Part shown: one piece after another, positions 45,151 to 57,465 of the stretch
Layout of the letters: every line of letters begins with the position of its first letter
Numbering within the stretch: position 1 is the stretch's first letter
DNA from: Cinnamomum chago
Lineage: Eukaryota > Streptophyta > Magnoliopsida > Laurales > Lauraceae
Length of the DNA stretch: 64,000 nucleotides
NCBI GenBank assembly: GCA_038049695.1
Contig: CP142458.1
Span: 46,405,001-46,469,000, forward strand
Reading direction: 5' to 3'
Made by a program: the position numbers and the translations under genes
The notes under the pieces: generated by a model
What the model was told of the DNA's origin: nothing
Database searches by the model: none
The model's input: only the letters and a program-made list of their open reading frames with translations

Positions 45151-46053
45151 AAGCACAGTCTCAAAAGGCAGGATCTTAAAACTCAGATCATCTGCAACCC
45201 GAGGGACTACATTAAATTAGCGTACCCAACTGTTTGGCCGCCCAAATGAGCCAACCCAGCATCCATAGGGGCACCAGACCCCCCTTGTTCGCCCAAATGA
45301 GCCAAACCAGCGCCTGGAGGGGCGCCTGACCCATTTAGCTCGCCCAAAGTGGCGCCTCTTGATGCCTGCACGCCAAGGCCAGCCTCTTCCCTAGCGCCCA
45401 AAGCTCCCAATGCAGCCCCGACTCGCCCAAGGCAGCCCTGGCTGGCTCAAGCAGCCCAGGCTCGCCCAAGGTTCTCCAAGGCGTATAATATATCAAATCG
45501 AAACTCTCGACGAACAACTGTTTGGCCTCCAAAAGTTTTTCAAAAAAAAAAAAAAAAAATCTGCTCTGATTTGCTCGCCCGAGCCAGCTGGAACAGAGCG
45601 CCCAGGGCGGCGCCAGATCCTCGTCCTTCCGCAGTAGCGCCTGGGGAGCCCGGGCTGGCGTCTCGACCTCCATCGTGCGCAGCACCTGGCTGGGTGCTCC
45701 GTCTCCTCCCATTGCCCAAAGCAGCTCTGCCGACAACAGAGCAGCGCGTCGCAACAGGCTGGCCAAGCGCAGCAGTGCTAGTGCCGGGGGCGCCGCCCGC
45801 CGCAGTAGGCTGCCCACGCACAAAGACGCTCACGCAGCAAGGACGCCCTGACCATCGTCCGACGCCTGCAGCAGCAAGCGGGGGCACCCCGTCCGGCGTC
45901 CGCCGTCGCTCCGTCCGCAGCAGCCGTGCCTGCGCTAGGGGCGCCCCGCCCTCCATCGCGAGTAGCACGCCCTCTCCATGTGCTCGCCCGCCAAAAAAAA
46001 ATTAAAAAATTAAAAGAACATGGGCGCCCCTACCCGTGGTTCATCCACGTGCT
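45151..46053. other. GC-rich non-coding part of the Tat-like element
   Basis: GC-rich DNA with repeated GCGCCC/GGGCGCC, clearly richer than its surroundings. Long ORFs on both strands (for example 45349-46005) are Ala/Pro/Arg low-complexity and show no domain. No pol sequence is found before the Sirevirus insertion at 46054. Confidence 0.5.
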
Positions 46054-47962
46054 TGAAAGTCCTGGGATCCTAACCCTAGAGGTGGGGGGGGGGGTGAATA
46101 GGGTGTGCTACAAATATGACCAATTTTAACCAATTTTAACTTCTTTAAATTAAACTAGCCACAAGTGATGATTATCAAACAAAATGCGGAAGCTTAATAA
46201 AAACAATCACCACAAAGCAAGCACCATCACACAAGGATTTATAGTGGTTCAGCCTCAATGCCTACATCCACTACCGGCTTGTGATCCAACACCCCACAGG
46301 ATTTCCACTATTTATGCTTTTCAATAGGCTAAGCAATAACCTTTACAATATGCTTTTCAAGGCTAAGCAATAACCTCTACAATGATGTTTTTCAAGGTTT
46401 AACATCAACCTATTACATTATGCTTTTCTTAGGCTAAGCAATAACCTCTTCAACCAAAGGTTGGTTATCTCTCTAATGAGTGTCTAAAATACACTTGATG
46501 GAGATTCAATTAAGCTCATTACATTTGCCTCTAAAATAGGCGGATATGAAAATGAAAATCTAACTCACACAAACGCTCAATGAATGCAAAGATGTATGCT
46601 CATGATGTGTGTGTGATGTCCTCAATCATTTTGAAAATGAAAGCTCATAAATGTATGCCTAAGGCTTTTGAAAGTTTTAGCTCATAAAAACATTTATGAT
46701 TGAGGAAAGAATGCAAGTCACATGTTAAAAGTAACAACTTGTTAATGATATCAAAGATTCACTAGTTGTCTGAAATTAATTAGCTCTAAACATGTGATGT
46801 ATAAGGATGTCAATCAAATCAACAATGTAGCTCATAAAACATAACAATAGATTTAATTGAAATTAGGGGATAAATCATATGTATTTATAAATACAATTTG
46901 AAAATGATATACCTATCAAAGCAAAGCAAGTTGTGAAACTTTAAAACAATAATACATATAATATGTAAAATTTGTTGAATCCAAAACATAAGATACATTT
47001 GAAAGAGATTTTCTTATGATGGAAAACAACAACCAAAGATTCAACCAAGTATAGGAATCATGTTACATATAATTTCAAAGATTCTTTCATTAACATGATT
47101 TACTTAGATTTACCAAATAAAGTACTACTTGGATTGAATCAAATGGTGATGCATCCAAAACAATAGATCAATTCAAAAAATAAAACATGTGAAGGACACA
47201 ACAAATCATAGTTTATCATGCTACAAAAGATTTACCAATAATTAAGCAAAGCATGAAAACATATGATTAAGGAAAGTAGAGCTTACTTGGTGATTTAACT
47301 TCATTAATCCAAGCTTTAGCTCTCCAATTGACCCCTTGGTCTCTTTTAGTTCATCCCCTTTGTCTTGTCTCCAAATACCTCAAAGAAGGCTTAAAAATCT
47401 CCAACTTTGACAAAGGAAAGAACTACATTTTATAGCTCAAAACTGCCCAACGGCTAGTCCCCGGTCGACCTGGCTCTTCTCCGGTCGACCTGGCCTTCAC
47501 AAGAGTAAAAAAAGTGACCGTTTGAAAAATAGCCAACGGTAGTATACCCGGTCGACCTGGGCCTGGCTCGGTTGACCTGGTACACTGCGTTTCTGGCCTG
47601 GGACCAAAATTCCCTAAAATCCATTTTTCAAAGTATTTTTGGTTGGGAATTCTTTGGGCCATTAAATCAAGCTTAAAAACATGTTTTAAATCATTCTAAG
47701 GGTTTTAAAACATGAAACATAAAAAGCCAAAAAAGATTCAAAACCATAAAACCAATGGCTAGCTTGATTTCTAAAAACTACTTATTCAAAAAACAAATGC
47801 ATCCAAGATTAAAAACAAATCATGCATAAATCAATATCTTAAAAACAATGCATGTGTAAGACAAGATTTCAAGTTTATCTAAATCAATGCAAATGTGTGT
47901 AAATCAAATGATGCTTGAATGATAATGCATCCATCAAATTGCAATCTAGAAAATTCCTAACA
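46054..47962 (-). repeat. 3' LTR of a Sirevirus-like element
   Basis: On the minus strand it starts TGTTAGGAATTTTC and ends GGATCCCAGGACTTTCA. The GTGCT at 46049-46053 would be its TSD. It has the C-run near its end (plus strand GGTGGGGGGGGGG near 46081-46094), TATA (minus) at about 47426-47435, and B-type palindromes at 47458-47585. It is directly preceded, in element order, by a polypurine tract. Confidence 0.85.
47458..47585. repeat. B-type palindromes in the 46054-47962 LTR
   Basis: CCGGTCGACCTGG-type half-degenerate copies occur near 47460, 47481, 47550 and 47570, just upstream of the minus-strand TATA. They are less perfect than in the related LTRs. Confidence 0.8.
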
Positions 47963-48560
47963 ATCTCCCCCTTTGCAATTTGATGGCAACTCACTCACCT
48001 CTGAATTTACACATTAAGTCTTCAGTTCCTCCTAAGCTGGACATGTCTTGAAATCTCTTGGATGCTTCTTCTCTTAGCTTGGGCTCTTGGGCTTTTTCTT
48101 CAATCTTCTTGATGCTTGGTGCTTGATCAATCTTCAAGCTTTCTTTTCATCTTCCTCTCTATGGCCAAGCATCTTCTTTAGCTCCAAGCTTTCTTTCTTC
48201 TAATAGCTCTCCCCCTTTGACCATGCCTCTCTCCCCCTTTGGCAAGATATGCATTCTCTCCCCCTGCAGAAGATCATACAAAATCTCCCCTTAGGAAGCT
48301 TGGACATTCTCTTCACCCTTTTGAGAACTTGAATGTTCTCTCCCCCTTTGCCATTAAATTGCAAAGGTACCTACACACATGAAACAAGGAAAATACCTTT
48401 TAGTAGCACCTGTTAACAAAAGAAATCGAAAATGAAATTCATAACAGGTTATCATGTATGGAAGTAAGACTCTAAGGGTTCAAAGGCAATCCAAGGGTGA
48501 ATTTGATCAAAACTAATACTTCCTATGAAGGTTTACACTCCCCCTCAATCCATTCTCTCC
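47963..48560 (-). promoter_or_regulatory. Multiple polypurine tracts (mPPT) of Sirevirus-like element
   Basis: The PPT adjoining the LTR reads GCAAAGGGGGAGAT on the minus strand (47963-47977). Further CAAAGGGGGAGAG-like tracts lie near 48209, 48231, 48258, 48285, 48340 and 48541. Several PPT-like copies upstream of the 3' LTR are a known mark of Sireviruses, where the PPT primes plus-strand synthesis. Confidence 0.8.
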
Positions 48561-50028
48561 TTTTGTCAAACTTTTGACAAAGATATAACTATTTGATGCA
48601 AGAAGAAGATGGTTTTACCAAATGAGGGTCAACTTCGAGGAAAGGATTAGACAAGTTTAACTATAAAGCACAATATGATCAAATTACCAAAAGAAAGCAA
48701 GGTCTAAAGACAAAAGCAATCATGGATACCAATTGGAAAAACAAAGAATACCAATTGAGATTTAAGGATAAGACTTTTAAATCAATCACTCTAAAATGGA
48801 GTTATAAAGAATATAACTATTAAGAAAAATCCAAATTAGGGCTATCCATGATGAAATGGGGTTTACTTAAACATAGCATTAAATAATTTAACTATGAAAA
48901 TCATATGCTATGAAAGTTTTGAAATCATTTCATTCAATCAATAAATATGACTATTAAGTGCAAGATGAGTGAAATAAAATTCAAACATGAAGCCTACCTC
49001 AACAATTAACCAACCAATATTATGAACACATAAACATGGTGGTCATTAGATTTACCTATATGAGCAAGAGATGTGGCAAACATGAAAATTATGATGCTAA
49101 TGGTGTGTGACATGGAACAAATATATAATTATCAAGTTCAATCCAATGTACACAAGGTCTATCACATACACAAGATAAGACATCAATTGGATATGAAATT
49201 AATGAAAAATTATACCAAATGAAACCAATTGAATATGACAACATGATTAATAGCAAGGATGTGACAAACACAAAATTCCATCAAGCATCATAAAATGATA
49301 TTCATCACTTTTAAAGATATAACTAATGAGCATAGTGATGAACAAGGTAAATTGCAATGCAAAAGGATATAACTTTGAAATGCATGCAATTTTCAAAGTG
49401 ACTAAATCATATGAATTCAACATCTAAGATATCCATCAAACATATAGAAATACGAGGAATGGATTTCAAAGAGTTTCATATGATCAAGATCACTATTATG
49501 ATGTTGAAACATGTACAAGGATGACATCTCTTAGAAAATATACATGAAGCAACATCATAACCCTCTAAAAAGAATTGACTAGAAGGCATAGAGGATGGAT
49601 TTGAGTTCTAGTTTGGTTTCTACAAATATAACTAATATCACAACCATACATGGAACCAATTGACATTTGCATATAAAAAGAATGTAAACAAATAAGCAAA
49701 GATGCAAATGACTTAAATCAATTAATCATGACTATTCTAGCTAGAAAGCTTTTGTAATCACAATCAATTGAACATTCATAGAAATGCAATGCAAGAGATA
49801 TAACTAAATATGAGCAATAAGCAAAACTAACATGATGAAATTATAATCAAATGATTTTGAAAACCATGATATGTAACTTAGAATGGTGCATGAAAACAAA
49901 ATCAATTGATCATAAAGAAACAATGCATTTTAATAAATGATACTATATAGAAACAAAATGCAAATGCAACATGACCAACAAAGTGATTTAACTATTAAAG
50001 AATAGGTTGGTCAAGGAGGTTCAAGGCC
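48561..50028. other. AT-rich spacer of the Sirevirus-like element
   Basis: No ORF of note on either strand, and no protease, integrase, RT or RNase H. A normal element would carry pol here. Confidence 0.6.
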
Positions 50029-50731
50029 TTAAGGTTTGTCTAAGTAAATAACTTTAGGAATCCACCTAAGGTTTTGAGAGGGTTGAACTTTGAGGTCTAG
50101 TTTAGAATTCTCACCAACTAAAAGAGATTTGACTTGATAAATTTTCAATTTAAACTTATCACCATGATATTTAGATTTGACTAAATTTAGCTTAGATTGA
50201 TGATTAGTCTTTTGATATTGGTGAGTTTGTTTCTTTAGGGATTGATTCACTTTTCTTTTCTTCTTATTTTCTCCCTTTACTTGACTTTTGAATTTTAAAT
50301 TTAACTTTGTTACTTTATTCAAAAGTTCTTTCATGGGTTTATATAAGGGAGATAGGTTGAGAAGCTTTTTGTTCATAGATTCTTTTAAACTTGGTTTAAC
50401 TTGTTTAAACTTTTTAGAATCTATCTTAGGAGACTCCATTTTAATTGATTTAACTTGTTTAATCTTTTTGGAGTCTTCCTTGATTTTTAGTGTCTTACCC
50501 TTCATAGATTTAGATTCTACCTTTTTGAGTTCAAAGATGGGTTTAGACACATGACTTCTTCTTAATTTGCACTCAAACCTAAAATGCCCTTCAATGCCAC
50601 AATAAATACATTTAGCTTTGGGCAAAGGAGAAAGAGTGCTAGAGAATGAGGACTCACCTTTCACAAAAGTGTTGGTGAATTTAGGGTCATGTGACATATT
50701 CCTATTAAATCCAAGACCCGTCCTATCTCCA
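50029..50731 (-). pseudogene. Sirevirus-like gag, C-terminal part with CCHC knuckle
   Basis: The segment begins at the junction with the inserted LTR (GDRTGLGFNRNMSHD) and contains the zinc knuckle CIYCGIEGHFRFEC (C-X2-C-X4-H-X4-C). A long Lys/Ser-rich tail follows (SKSMKGKTLKIKEDSKKIK, NLRWIPKVIYLDKP) to a stop at 50029. About 235 codons are free of stops. The first 20 codons of the longer open frame to 50796 are antisense LTR and not gag. Upstream gag continues beyond the LTR at 52649 (KVDLERKNREL). The gag binds and packages the RNA; no pol accompanies it. Confidence 0.8.
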
Positions 50732-52029
50732 TTAGGGATTTTGTATTTGCAATTTGATGGATGCATTTTCACTTTAGCATCATTTGATTTACACACACTT
50801 GCATTGTTTTAGAAAACCTTGAAATCTGGTTTTATACATGCATTGCTTTTAAGATTTGTAAAAGTTTTGTTTTATGCATGTTTTGTTTCTAAACTTGGAT
50901 GCATTGGTTTTAGAATCCAAACTCTTTTGAAAACCTAATTCTTTGTGCATTACTTTTGAGAAATCATATTGAGAATTTAGGTTTGTGCCTTGCATACATT
51001 CATCCCTTTCAGAATCATTTTTGTATGCATTTGTTTTTTTAAAAGAGTTTTAGAAATCAAGCTAGCCTTTGGTTTAAAGTTTCAAATCATTTTAGGCTTT
51101 GTGTGTTTCATGTTTTTAAACATCTTAGAATGACTTAAAACATGTTTCCAAGCTTGGTTTAGTGGCCCATAAAGTTCCACAAAGTAAAACTTTGAAATTG
51201 CAAAAGTGGGAATTTTTGGCCCCGGCAGTGTCGCCGATCGACCGGCGCAGAGGTCCCGGTCGACCGGGAACACTGCAGGCCGTCAGGGCCAAAGTGCTCC
51301 AACGGTCAGAAATTTGACCGTTGTGTGATCCCGGTCGACCGAGGCCTGTGTGCAGGTCGACCGAGGACTAGCCGTTGGGCACTTTTTGCTATATAAATGA
51401 GTTCTTTCCTTTGCCATAAGTTGGAGAATTTTAAGCCTCTTTTGAGGAGCTTTGAGACAAGACAAAGGGGATGAACTAAGAGAGACCAAAGAGTCATTTG
51501 GTGAGATAAAGCTTGGATTAATGAAGTTAAATCTCTAAGTAAGCTCTACCTCTCTTAATCATAGTTTACATGCTTTGTTTAAGTTATTGGTAAATGATTT
51601 TGAGCATGATAACTATGATGTGATGAATCCATTCTTCTCTTATTCTTTGATCTAATTAAGATTGGATTCTTCACTTTGTTTTCATCCAAGTAGTTTTTTA
51701 AAACTTTATTAATCATGCTTAGTCTAAATCTTTGATTTCTTTTATATAGCATGATTCTATTTCTTGGTTGAAACATTACTTGTTGTTTTCATTCATTTAA
51801 ACATTAGTAAAATTAATTTGGTTTTGAAAACAACATTGTACATGCATCACATGTTCTAAGTTAGTCATTTTCATACAACTTGTGATTCTTTGATTTTCAT
51901 GTCATTAACAAGTTGATTTTCTTACATGTGATTTGCATTAGACTTCAATCAAATCTTTCATGAGCTTTAAACTTTGAAATGCTTTAAGCATATATTTGAT
52001 TAAGCCTTCTTTTTAAACTTGATTGAAGT

Positions 52030-52060
<31 letters not shown>

Positions 52061-52648
52061 TCATGAGCATTCACCTTTGCATTCATTTAGTGTTTGTGTG
52101 AGTTTGTTATTCACTTTCATATCCGCCTATTTTAGAGGCAAATACATTGTGCTTAAATTGTATCTCTTAGAGTGATCTTTTGTGAAGACACTTTCTTAGA
52201 GAAATCATTATTTGTAAAGGTTATTGCTTAGCCTAAGAAAAGCATTGTGTAAAGGTTATTACTTAGCCTAAGAAAAGCATCTTATAAAGGTTATTGCTTA
52301 GCCTATAAAAGCACATTGAGAGGTTGTTGTTAAGCCTAGAAAAACAACATTGTAAGGGTTATTGCTTAGCCTAGTAAAAAGCATAAATAGTGGAAATCCG
52401 GTGGGGTGAGTGGATCACCAGCCGGTAGTGGACGTAGGCTTTGAGGCCGAACCACTATAAACCTTGGTGTTGTGGTGTATGCTTGTGGTGATTCATTTAT
52501 TAGCTTCCGCATCTTGTTTGATTAATCATCACATATGACTAGTTTATGTTAAGAAATTAAAATTGGTCTAAATTGGTCATAGTTGTAGCACACCCTATTC
52601 ACCCCCCCCCCCCCCCCCCCTCTCGGGTTAGGATCCCAAGGACTTTCA
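50732..52648 (+). mobile_element. Sirevirus-type LTR inserted in gag (solo or truncated)
   Basis: It is highly similar to the solo LTR 21642-23625 in the same orientation, with B-type palindromes (51228-51366), TATA (about 51389), tandem repeats, a CA microsatellite (about 52031-52060) and a run of about 20 C (about 52600-52620). It ends GGACTTTCA. The first two bases of the expected TGTTAGGG are not TG (CATTAGGG is found), and no matching TSD is seen (right flank ATGAG), so a small deletion or mutation affected the left end. Confidence 0.85.
51228..51366. repeat. B-type palindrome array, including a perfect 16-bp palindrome
   Basis: TCCCGGTCGACCGGGA at 51254-51269 is a perfect palindrome. 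Neighbours are GCCGATCGACCGGC, CCCGGTCGACCGAGG and AGGTCGACCGAGG, plus the hairpin CAACGGTCA...TGACCGTTG. The TATA box follows at about 51389. Confidence 0.9.
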
Positions 52649-53049
52649 ATGAGCTCCCTATTCTTTCTCTCTAGATCCACTTTTTAGCAAAAGAATCTTC
52701 CTTCTTTGGTAAGTCTTCTTCTTGCTTTCCAAGTTAAGGTGAGTTTCTTAGTAACTTTTGGAGAGATGTTAACTTTTTGGACAAGACTTGCTTAGTTAGA
52801 TTCCCTAGCCAACAAGGACTTCCTCTTAAATTCTCTTCACTTGGAAATTTCCCATGCTATGGCCCACTCTCTTTGATAAGTTCAAATCTGAAATTGAATT
52901 TGTAGCAAAGCTTTGGCAAATGGTGTGGGACCACATGGGTAGTGCAAACATCTTGAAGTGGTATGGCTTGGACATTCTCTGTAAATTTCTTCTCTTAATT
53001 TCTTTTCAAGGCGGGTCCCAATTAACTAAAGATTCCCTAAAAAAAATAT
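52649..53049 (-). pseudogene. Upstream gag remnant of the Sirevirus-like element
   Basis: The minus-strand codons next to the LTR read KVDLERKNREL, a coiled-coil-like stretch expected upstream of the knuckle in copia gag. Farther away the frame breaks and nothing clear is left. The border to the Athila LTR is around 53050 and is approximate. Confidence 0.35.
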
Positions 53050-53373
53050 AATAATAATAATAACTCAGCCATAATATGTATAAATTAAATTCATCAATGG
53101 CATGCATGGGACCCAAATGAGATCAAGCACATAAATGCACCACTAGATGAATTTTGATGCAAGAATCAAAAAGCTAATTGGTGTGACACTAAGATGATGT
53201 AAACCAAAGATTTCATAAAATTCATGCAATATTGATGATTTTGACTAAAATTCAACTTTAATGCTCAAATGCATGGAATTATGAAATTGAGTGCAAATTA
53301 TCCTAATTAAGTCTACAAAGTAACATAAAATGATGATAAATACTACAATTTTGTGGACTTATCACACCCCCAA
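53050..53373 (-). repeat. Partial 3' LTR of the Athila element
   Basis: On the minus strand it starts TGATAAGTCCACAAAATTG just after a PPT-like GGTTTGGGGGTG (53374-53386). Only the first ~320 bp can be followed before the sequence changes, so the LTR is truncated. Confidence 0.65.
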
Positions 53374-53386
53374 ACCAGCTTTTTGC
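53374..53386 (-). promoter_or_regulatory. Polypurine tract of the Athila element
   Basis: GGTTTGGGGGTG on the minus strand directly precedes the LTR start TGATAAG, as required for plus-strand priming. Confidence 0.65.
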
Positions 53387-54779
53387 TAGTCCTCGAGTAA
53401 AATAAGTGAAAAATGAGAAGTTTACTATCCTAACCAATGCAAAGAAGAAAAGAAAAATGCCACTTTCACTGGCCCTCTTGACTGCATTTAGCGTATGCAA
53501 CAAGCCCTTAAACCCCTAGGTTCCCCCTAGTGGATGAGTTGTGCCTCGTGAGGGTTTGCAGTGAATATACCCACAAAATTCTTTTTTTTTTTTTTTTTTT
53601 GCAAAAGATATATGCTTAAAGCCTAACAAAATCTAGGGAAACTTCTTCCAAGAGTAAGTCTATTGACACTGACTATTCTCGGTTCACGAAATTTTCAAAG
53701 AAAAATCTTAAATTAGGTTCACCAATCCCATCTTTTGGTCAGAAATTCTCGAAATCATGCTAATTGATCGTGCACGGTGAAAAGCATGTATACATACAAA
53801 GCATCAAATGATCCACCAATAATTTTCAAATTTTTTTTTTAAAATTCAGGGCCGCCTAAATGTAGCAAAGAAAAACAGTCTTCCTCTGAAGGTGATAATG
53901 ACGGCTTTCGCACTACTGCTTTTTTCAAAGGACGCTTTTTTTTAACACACACATGTGACTGTGCAATGCCTAGGTCAATTAAGCTTTCTAATTAACCCAT
54001 GTAACGAGCATTAGGCCAATGACTCTCAAACCAGATGATTTTAGGGCACTAGGTATGTAAATACCCCTACGGGCTTACTGGCTCGGGTTAAAAAGGCTAC
54101 GAACCCAAACTAGTCACACAATTTTTTATTCTTTTCGAGACTTTTAACTAAACACTTCTTCTTCTTTTTTTTGCGGTCCCCCAACAATAGGCAACCATTT
54201 TCATGTATCCACCCATCAAACTAGGAAGCTCTGTGCACTAAGGGTCGATTTTCCATTTTTCTCAATCATCAAAGAAAAATGGAAATCATAGCTTCACATT
54301 CAAAACCTTGAAAACGTATACACTCTGTGTAAAAGTGAGGGATCAAAACTCAGCACTTTTCCAAAAACTCTTTCCGTAAATAAAATAGTGAACCATTGTT
54401 TTCTTTTGTCCAAAATAAATATCTTCAACCAATAAAAATTCTCTTGAAAGTTTCCCTCTAACCTAACAATAGGAAATTTTTTTTTTTTTGAGTCTCCTAA
54501 AGACCAAAGCAAAGCGAAAAAGAAAATGTAGAATGAAAATTGAACAAATGATCACATGTTATGTTATAACTCACACCCCCAAACCTAAATTCAACATTGT
54601 CCTCAATGTTATGAATGCATGTGTAATGTGAAAATGAACAATAAGGAAAATTGGAATATCTTACCATGTAGGGTGATTTCAAAAGAATGTGATCAACCAG
54701 CTCAATTACCTTCCAAATTTGGGTTTCCTCCCAATCAGCGCTAAGTTTAATGTCGTCAGCCCGACGTGACCAAAAATGA
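53387..54779. other. Athila 3' non-coding region
   Basis: Between integrase and PPT I find no domain. The plus strand has T-runs at 53583-53600 and 54479-54490. The sequence ACACCCCCAAACC occurs near 53364 and 54572, a second PPT-like tract (GGTTTGGGGGTGTGA) on the minus strand. Confidence 0.5.
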
Positions 54780-55231
54780 TTAGTCCTGGTACATTGGGTC
54801 TTCCAGAAGGATATCCTCAATGTTCTTATCCTTCAGTTCCAGAAACGGTTTCAACCGTTGACCATTCACTTTGAAAACATCCCCATTTTTGGGATTTTCA
54901 ATTTCTACAGCACCATGAAAGTAAACAGTTCTGACAATGAATGGACCAGTCCACCGGGTTCGTAACTTCCCTGGAAACAGGTGTAACCGGGAATTATACA
55001 AAAGGACTTTCATACCTGGTTCAAAGGATTTTCTTAGAATTGACTTATCATGGTTCAACTTCATTCTTTCCTTGTAGATCTTGGCATTCTCATAGGCATC
55101 ATTTCGAAGTTCTTCCAACTCATTGAGTTGCAATTTGCGCAGAGTGCCCGCAGTGGGTAAGTCAAAATTAAACTTCTTAATGGCCCAATAAGCTCTATGC
55201 TCCAATTCAACAGGCAAGTGGCAAGCCTTAC
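54780..55231 (-). pseudogene. Athila integrase C-terminal part
   Basis: The piece encodes [57 protein letters not shown] and [20 protein letters not shown], the usual tail of Athila integrase. It joins the 57466-58326 piece in frame ([13 protein letters not shown]) when the solo LTR and one CTTAC copy are removed. The stop lies just before 54780. Confidence 0.85.
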
Positions 55232-57465
55232 TGTCGCGACCCCGGAACGGAACCCCGGGCCCACGGCGTGGTTTGTTACAACTACTATTGAAGATTTTAC
55301 TTTCCCACAGGGTCCCGCGGTGAGGATTCCCAAAGACATGCGGAATCTGACTCACACGATCAAGTATGCGGAAGCGTGTAGCAAAACATACCAAGATAAG
55401 CACCAATAGAATATTCAAGTGCTGTCACAATAATACAAGACATAGTATAAAAGGAAGAAGTTAAACTGGCATTCCCATCATAGTTCAAGTTATAAAACTA
55501 ATACGAAAGTAAGTTAAGTTTTGTTACAACCCATAAGAGGCCAACAGAGGCCAATACAGTTCTCCAAAACAATTAAAGGAAACCCCAACAAAAGATGACG
55601 AGACTCAAGAACCCGCCCGACGTCTAAATGACATCGTCGGGCTGCCACTCTCTCACAGGGGTTGGCTCACAAGCCTCCTCCTGACGCTCCTCCTCAAAGG
55701 TAACGTCTCCTGCACCTAGGCACCAACAAACAAGAGTCAAACACGACGGTTTGGCAGGTAATCAATTTAGGCGAGAACATGAACAATAACTTTTAGAGAA
55801 AACATATAAGCAAATCCTTGATATGAAATACTATCAAAACTGAGGTACATTTCAAGAATGCGAACAAAGCTGAGATACCAAAACAAACTAGCATGAATAC
55901 ATAATGTATCATGAATAGTTAGCATCCACATGGAGCCCATCCTTTCTCTATCATTTATATAATGAAAAGAGCAAGCACGCACGACAAGCACGATATACAT
56001 AATATAAGCACGACACGATTCCCACATATACGGGGATTTCCGGCCGCGGAACCGGACACGCACGATGTGTAATAAATACACGACCAGTCTGCAGACAGTC
56101 CACATGTTTAAAGACCCCCAGACAGTGGATCAAACTGAAAGGGCAGTCTAAGCTCAGTGGTGTTGACTTAATTCATGAATGCACAAAACACGTGAGATAT
56201 TATCAAAACTTGTCGAGATAAAAAGGGGAAATTACTTATCAAAACACGACGAGCACGACTAGCAAGAGGCATAATAAATATGCATAACACGCTTGGGAAG
56301 TGATCCCCTTTTTCTTGAAACAATTCTTTAAAACAAGCTTATACTTGAAATCCAAAACTAGTACACGATGGTACTTATCGTACCAAAACGGAATTCAAAC
56401 ACGAAATCTGACAAGCATATGTTAAGGTTACTAGTTGACCTTTGTGTAGTTGGGACCCTCAAATGTCAAAAAATACAAGAATTGGTGTCCCCGAAGTTGG
56501 GTGGCATTTCCAAGCTCCATTTACACAATGTCAAGCTAAAACCCTTAACATAGTCTAGTTTTCAACCTTCAAGGAAATACACAACGAAAATAGTTCTTCT
56601 CCCTGAATCTGGCGGGTTCGCTCGAGCGAACTTTATAAGGTGATGACACTTCGCTCGAGCGGACCTGATAAAGCATTGACACTTCGCTCGAGCGAGACGG
56701 TAGCTCGAGCGAATATAAGGTGTGCTCGAACGGACAACTCTCTGTCTGCGCTCGGACCAAGCAGAGGCTTGGTTGCTCGAGCGAACCCAGGGCTTGCAAG
56801 GAGATGAAGAAGATGATGGCTTTGGAATTCTTTTTGGAGCTCTCTAGCCCAAGCATGCAAGATGAAGAAGATTGAAGAGAAGAAAAGGGTTTTCCTTGCC
56901 CTAGGTTAAGAGGTTGCAGGAATTGGGGGAATGAAATGTAAAGAGGGGGAGAGGGGTTTTAGTGATGGAAATGGGCCATAAATAACCTGAACTTTGAAAT
57001 GGCCAAAACACTAACTTGTGGGCCTCGGATGACTTCGACGAAGAAGGATAAAACGATCACCAAACTATCTAGTTCCCAAAAAGTATATTTTTGACATGGT
57101 TTTGAGATCTCGAAACTTGTGTCTAGATTTGTACAAGAAAGACAATTTTACCCTCTTTGGGTCAAAACTTGGGTTTTTGGGCTTCAAACACAACTGGGCT
57201 TAAAGCGAAAGTTGTATCACGTCGAAACATCATTCAAATGAAATCAAAATCACAATCACACGGAAATCAATACGATCTTCCCAAACTTACACGTGCACTC
57301 GGGCCTTTCCGAGTGTGTCTAACTAATACTGAACGTTCTCAAAATCCCCAAAGCTATGTCCAAGACTAAACTAATCATTTCTAACCCAACAACAACTAAA
57401 CCCATTTAGGACTAAACACATACTAATCGCACACTAGTCGAATTGGTATGGGTCGAGGTCTAACA
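55232..57465 (-). mobile_element. Tekay-type gypsy solo LTR, TSD CTTAC
   Basis: On plus it starts TGTCGCGACCCCGGAAC and ends GGTCGAGGTCTAACA, flanked by CTTAC at 55227-55231 and 57466-57470. The ends match the minus orientation of LTR-A (17550). An A-type palindrome array sits at 56617-56786. No internal domain is present. It interrupts the Athila integrase. Confidence 0.9.
56617..56786. repeat. A-type palindrome array in solo LTR 55232-57465
   Basis: It includes TTCGCTCGAGCGAA at 56617-56630 and further CTTCGCTCGAGCG units near 56647, 56680 and 56773. These are fewer and more spaced than in LTR-A. Confidence 0.9.

Noticed and set aside
45349..46005. 218-codon ORF and opposing minus-strand ORFs
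   Set aside because: GC-rich low-complexity DNA opens several frames on both strands; no domain, and the Ala/Pro/Arg composition is typical of chance ORFs.
48000..50028. Envelope-like ORF in the Sirevirus-like spacer
   Set aside because: No ORF of useful length on either strand and no membrane segment pattern.
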